A DNA stretch of 64,000 bases from Mytilisepta virgata. Lineage: Eukaryota; Mollusca; Bivalvia; Mytilida; Mytilidae. A program made the position numbers and the translations under genes. Of the stretch, positions 62,281-64,000 are shown piece after piece. Location: NCBI GenBank assembly GCA_028015205.1, contig JAPWFG010000068.1, positions 61,001 to 125,000 of the forward strand, written 5' to 3'. Numbering within the stretch: position 1 is the stretch's first letter; every line of letters begins with the position of its first letter. The notes beneath the pieces were generated by a model. The model was given only the letters and a program-made list of their open reading frames with translations. It ran no database searches and was not told the DNA's origin.

Positions 62281-64000
62281 ATGTGGCGTCCGTGGGGTTC
62301 AATGGATCCAGATATCAAAAAGTATGACAGAGAGCTGGAAATATTGCAAGAGGTAATTATTTTTTTTTTCAGGAGAATAATACACAGGCTATATCACATG
62401 CTATATCAACCCAAGTACCAATATCACTCTGAGGTCTTTGGTTATAAACCTTCAAATATAAAATGATCTAGGACTCTCTGTTCAAATTCACTTAAAAATA
62501 TTTTTTTGATACCAAATATCACTGTTTACATAATGTATCTCGTACTTTATAGGACCAATTGAGCTTGTCGTTTATTCGACGAAGATTTAAGACGTGTCTA
62601 CCTAACTGAGTTTTAGTGTCTAACAGTACATAGCAAATTTAAAAAAAAGAAACAAATAAGAAAATAAATCCTCATTATTAAATATGTTTATAACACAAAA
62701 TATTTTCGATATCTTTTGTCTTCCCTTTTCAGTCATCACAGTATGGATTTCAATATTTGTCTGATGTAGTTAACGACAAGAAGAAAAGTATGCAACCATT
62801 TACATATTCGTACAAAGTAAGCAACACGCCGAAAATTATAGACATCATATCTCAGTCATCTACGCCAATGTAATCTTTCTCATCTTGGAGAACCATACAA
62901 AGTTAGTGACAATGGTAGTTGTCTTTTTAATGCAGTTTCCTTTGCACTTTGTGGGTCAGAAGATTTGTCAACCGAACTCCGGTACCGCACATGCATTGAA
63001 ATGGTGTCAAGAAAAGATTTTTACACGTCACTACCAATTGCCAAGAACATTATTTGGGTTTCTCCTAATTATATTACCTCAACATTTGAATGTGCCTCAA
63101 AGCGTGGTTGGTCATCAATGTGGACATTACTAGCACTTGCTCAAGTTATTTGTATACCCATTAAATCTGTCTATCCACCATTGAATGGGCACACTGACCT
63201 TGCATTCAAGACATTAAACTTAACAACAATCCCTCGCAATTGCCTAGATGAAAGTAAATATGTAACAATCATGTGGACACGCGAATCTTGTCACAACCCA
63301 AAGCAGATGTGGACACCGAATCATTTCGTTCCATTAATTGTCAACAAGGCTACTAGCATCAATGTCAGTATTTCAACAGACAACCCTTCTCACAGCCATG
63401 ATCAAACCCATGAGTTAATGTCTGATACAGATCAATCCAATAACAACGAAGAAAAATCGGAAGTAACATCTTCTTCAACTACTTATGCTGATACTTTGAA
63501 TAATAGTTCCACAAGTGAAGTTGACACCGAGAGTACTATTGCCCAATCAACTTATCCATTACCTAATGGCCAGAACTTAAATGCTACACAACTGTTATCC
63601 GTAATGTTAGATCAACAACTTAAAGTGGTCAACTCTATTCCTACTGGTTTCAAAGACAGTGTTTATTGTGTTCTTGACAATACAAGTAATATGTCTCGAC
63701 GACAGAATTCTCAGCATAGTAATTTTACAGATGACTGCGGTGTTTGGGACACACACAGCGGCCGCACTAATAAGACTGATTTTATAGTTCTGCCTGGTAA
63801 CATTTTAAAGTGGACAGTTAAGAAAGACGATGAACTGATCCAAAAATAATAGACAAGGTAAAAGAGGGTCTATCTCACAAACAGTCTTGTTCCGAAATCT
63901 ATCAAAATATGGTTTTAGATAATCCCGAGTCAGCTCCACGTGATCATCATCAAATACGCAATATTGCCTACAACCAGAAAAAACAACATAAAACTGCATC
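62281..64000 (+). pseudogene. OTU-like (vertnin-type) protein gene, frame-disrupted, cut by window edge
   Basis: A first exon may be 62281-62352 (MWRPWGSMDPDI..., donor GAG|GTAATT), spliced to 62733 (acceptor CCCTTTTCAG|TCATCA) in phase 0. That frame ends at TAA 62871-62873. Exactly there a frame one base over takes up coding text: GEPYKVSDNGSCLFNAVSFAL, then STELRYRTCIEMVS, to TAA at 63847. The DNGSCLFN box (Cys codon at 62920) and WTPNHFVPL (His codon at 63322) look like the Cys and His boxes of OTU-type cysteine proteases; the block also resembles vertnin-like proteins. After an A5 run at 63842-63846 a third frame continues (VKEGLSHKQSC..., SAPRDHHQIRNIAYN) to the edge. Either this is a pseudogene with two one-base indels or the assembly has errors. 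The segment between about residues 140 and 220 is Ser/Thr/Asn-rich. Such genes are often transposon-associated in invertebrates (inference). Confidence 0.62.

Noticed and set aside
63805..63999. 64-codon minus-strand open frame at the right edge
   Set aside because: Shadow of plus-strand coding text (SAPRDHHQIRNIAYN) of the OTU-like gene.

Overview
The window is animal nuclear DNA: AT-rich, gene-poor, with spliced genes (GT-AG introns), microsatellites and many decayed dispersed repeats. A lophotrochozoan, most likely a bivalve mollusc, is the best guess. This rests on the style of the repeat families (tandem-core elements with GACGG-type microsatellites and terminal hairpins, and non-LTR tails) and on a 376-residue protostome-type actin. 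Species assignment is inference; no marker gene fixes it.

There are two intact protein-coding genes, both on the minus strand. (1) A five-coding-exon gene at 19095-14873 encodes a 303-residue protein. Its middle part (about residues 78-224) shows three-fold pseudo-symmetry typical of a beta-trefoil, the FGF/IL-1 fold, with no signal peptide and a Ser/His/Lys-rich tail. I cannot assign it to a named family. (2) A two-exon actin gene lies at 58777-56627, with the intron after codon 42 and a perfect CArG box (SRF site) upstream.

Three further regions carry broken coding sequence: an acidic protein of unknown function at 5885-6606 with an in-frame 156-bp duplication, a stop and a frameshift; the C-terminal part of a non-LTR retrotransposon reverse transcriptase at 52645-53760; and an OTU-like (vertnin-type) protein at 62281 to the right edge, split by two single-base frame changes.

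Most of the rest is repeats. 5.6-13.5 kb holds stacked tandem-core elements, several ending in a small hairpin plus CTAAAAA. 27.6-37 kb is a patchwork of diverged direct and inverted duplications enclosing minisatellites (33, about 78, 167 and 168 bp). 40.1-42.7 kb is a 48-bp minisatellite with a recent 480-bp higher-order duplication. 46.5-50.0 kb is a 3.45-kb foldback structure between two polypyrimidine tracts. 51.98-52.26 kb is an intact MITE with 61-bp inverted repeats and a target-site duplication. 59.6-60.4 kb is another hairpin-ended element. Long stretches (22.1-27.6, 42.7-46.2, 50.3-52.0 and 60.4-62.3 kb) show nothing I can name. No tRNA, rRNA or CRISPR was found.

The genes show no functional link to one another. 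The strongest candidate for something undescribed is the beta-trefoil gene; the most distinctive structural theme is the recurrence of triloop terminal hairpins across unrelated repeat families.
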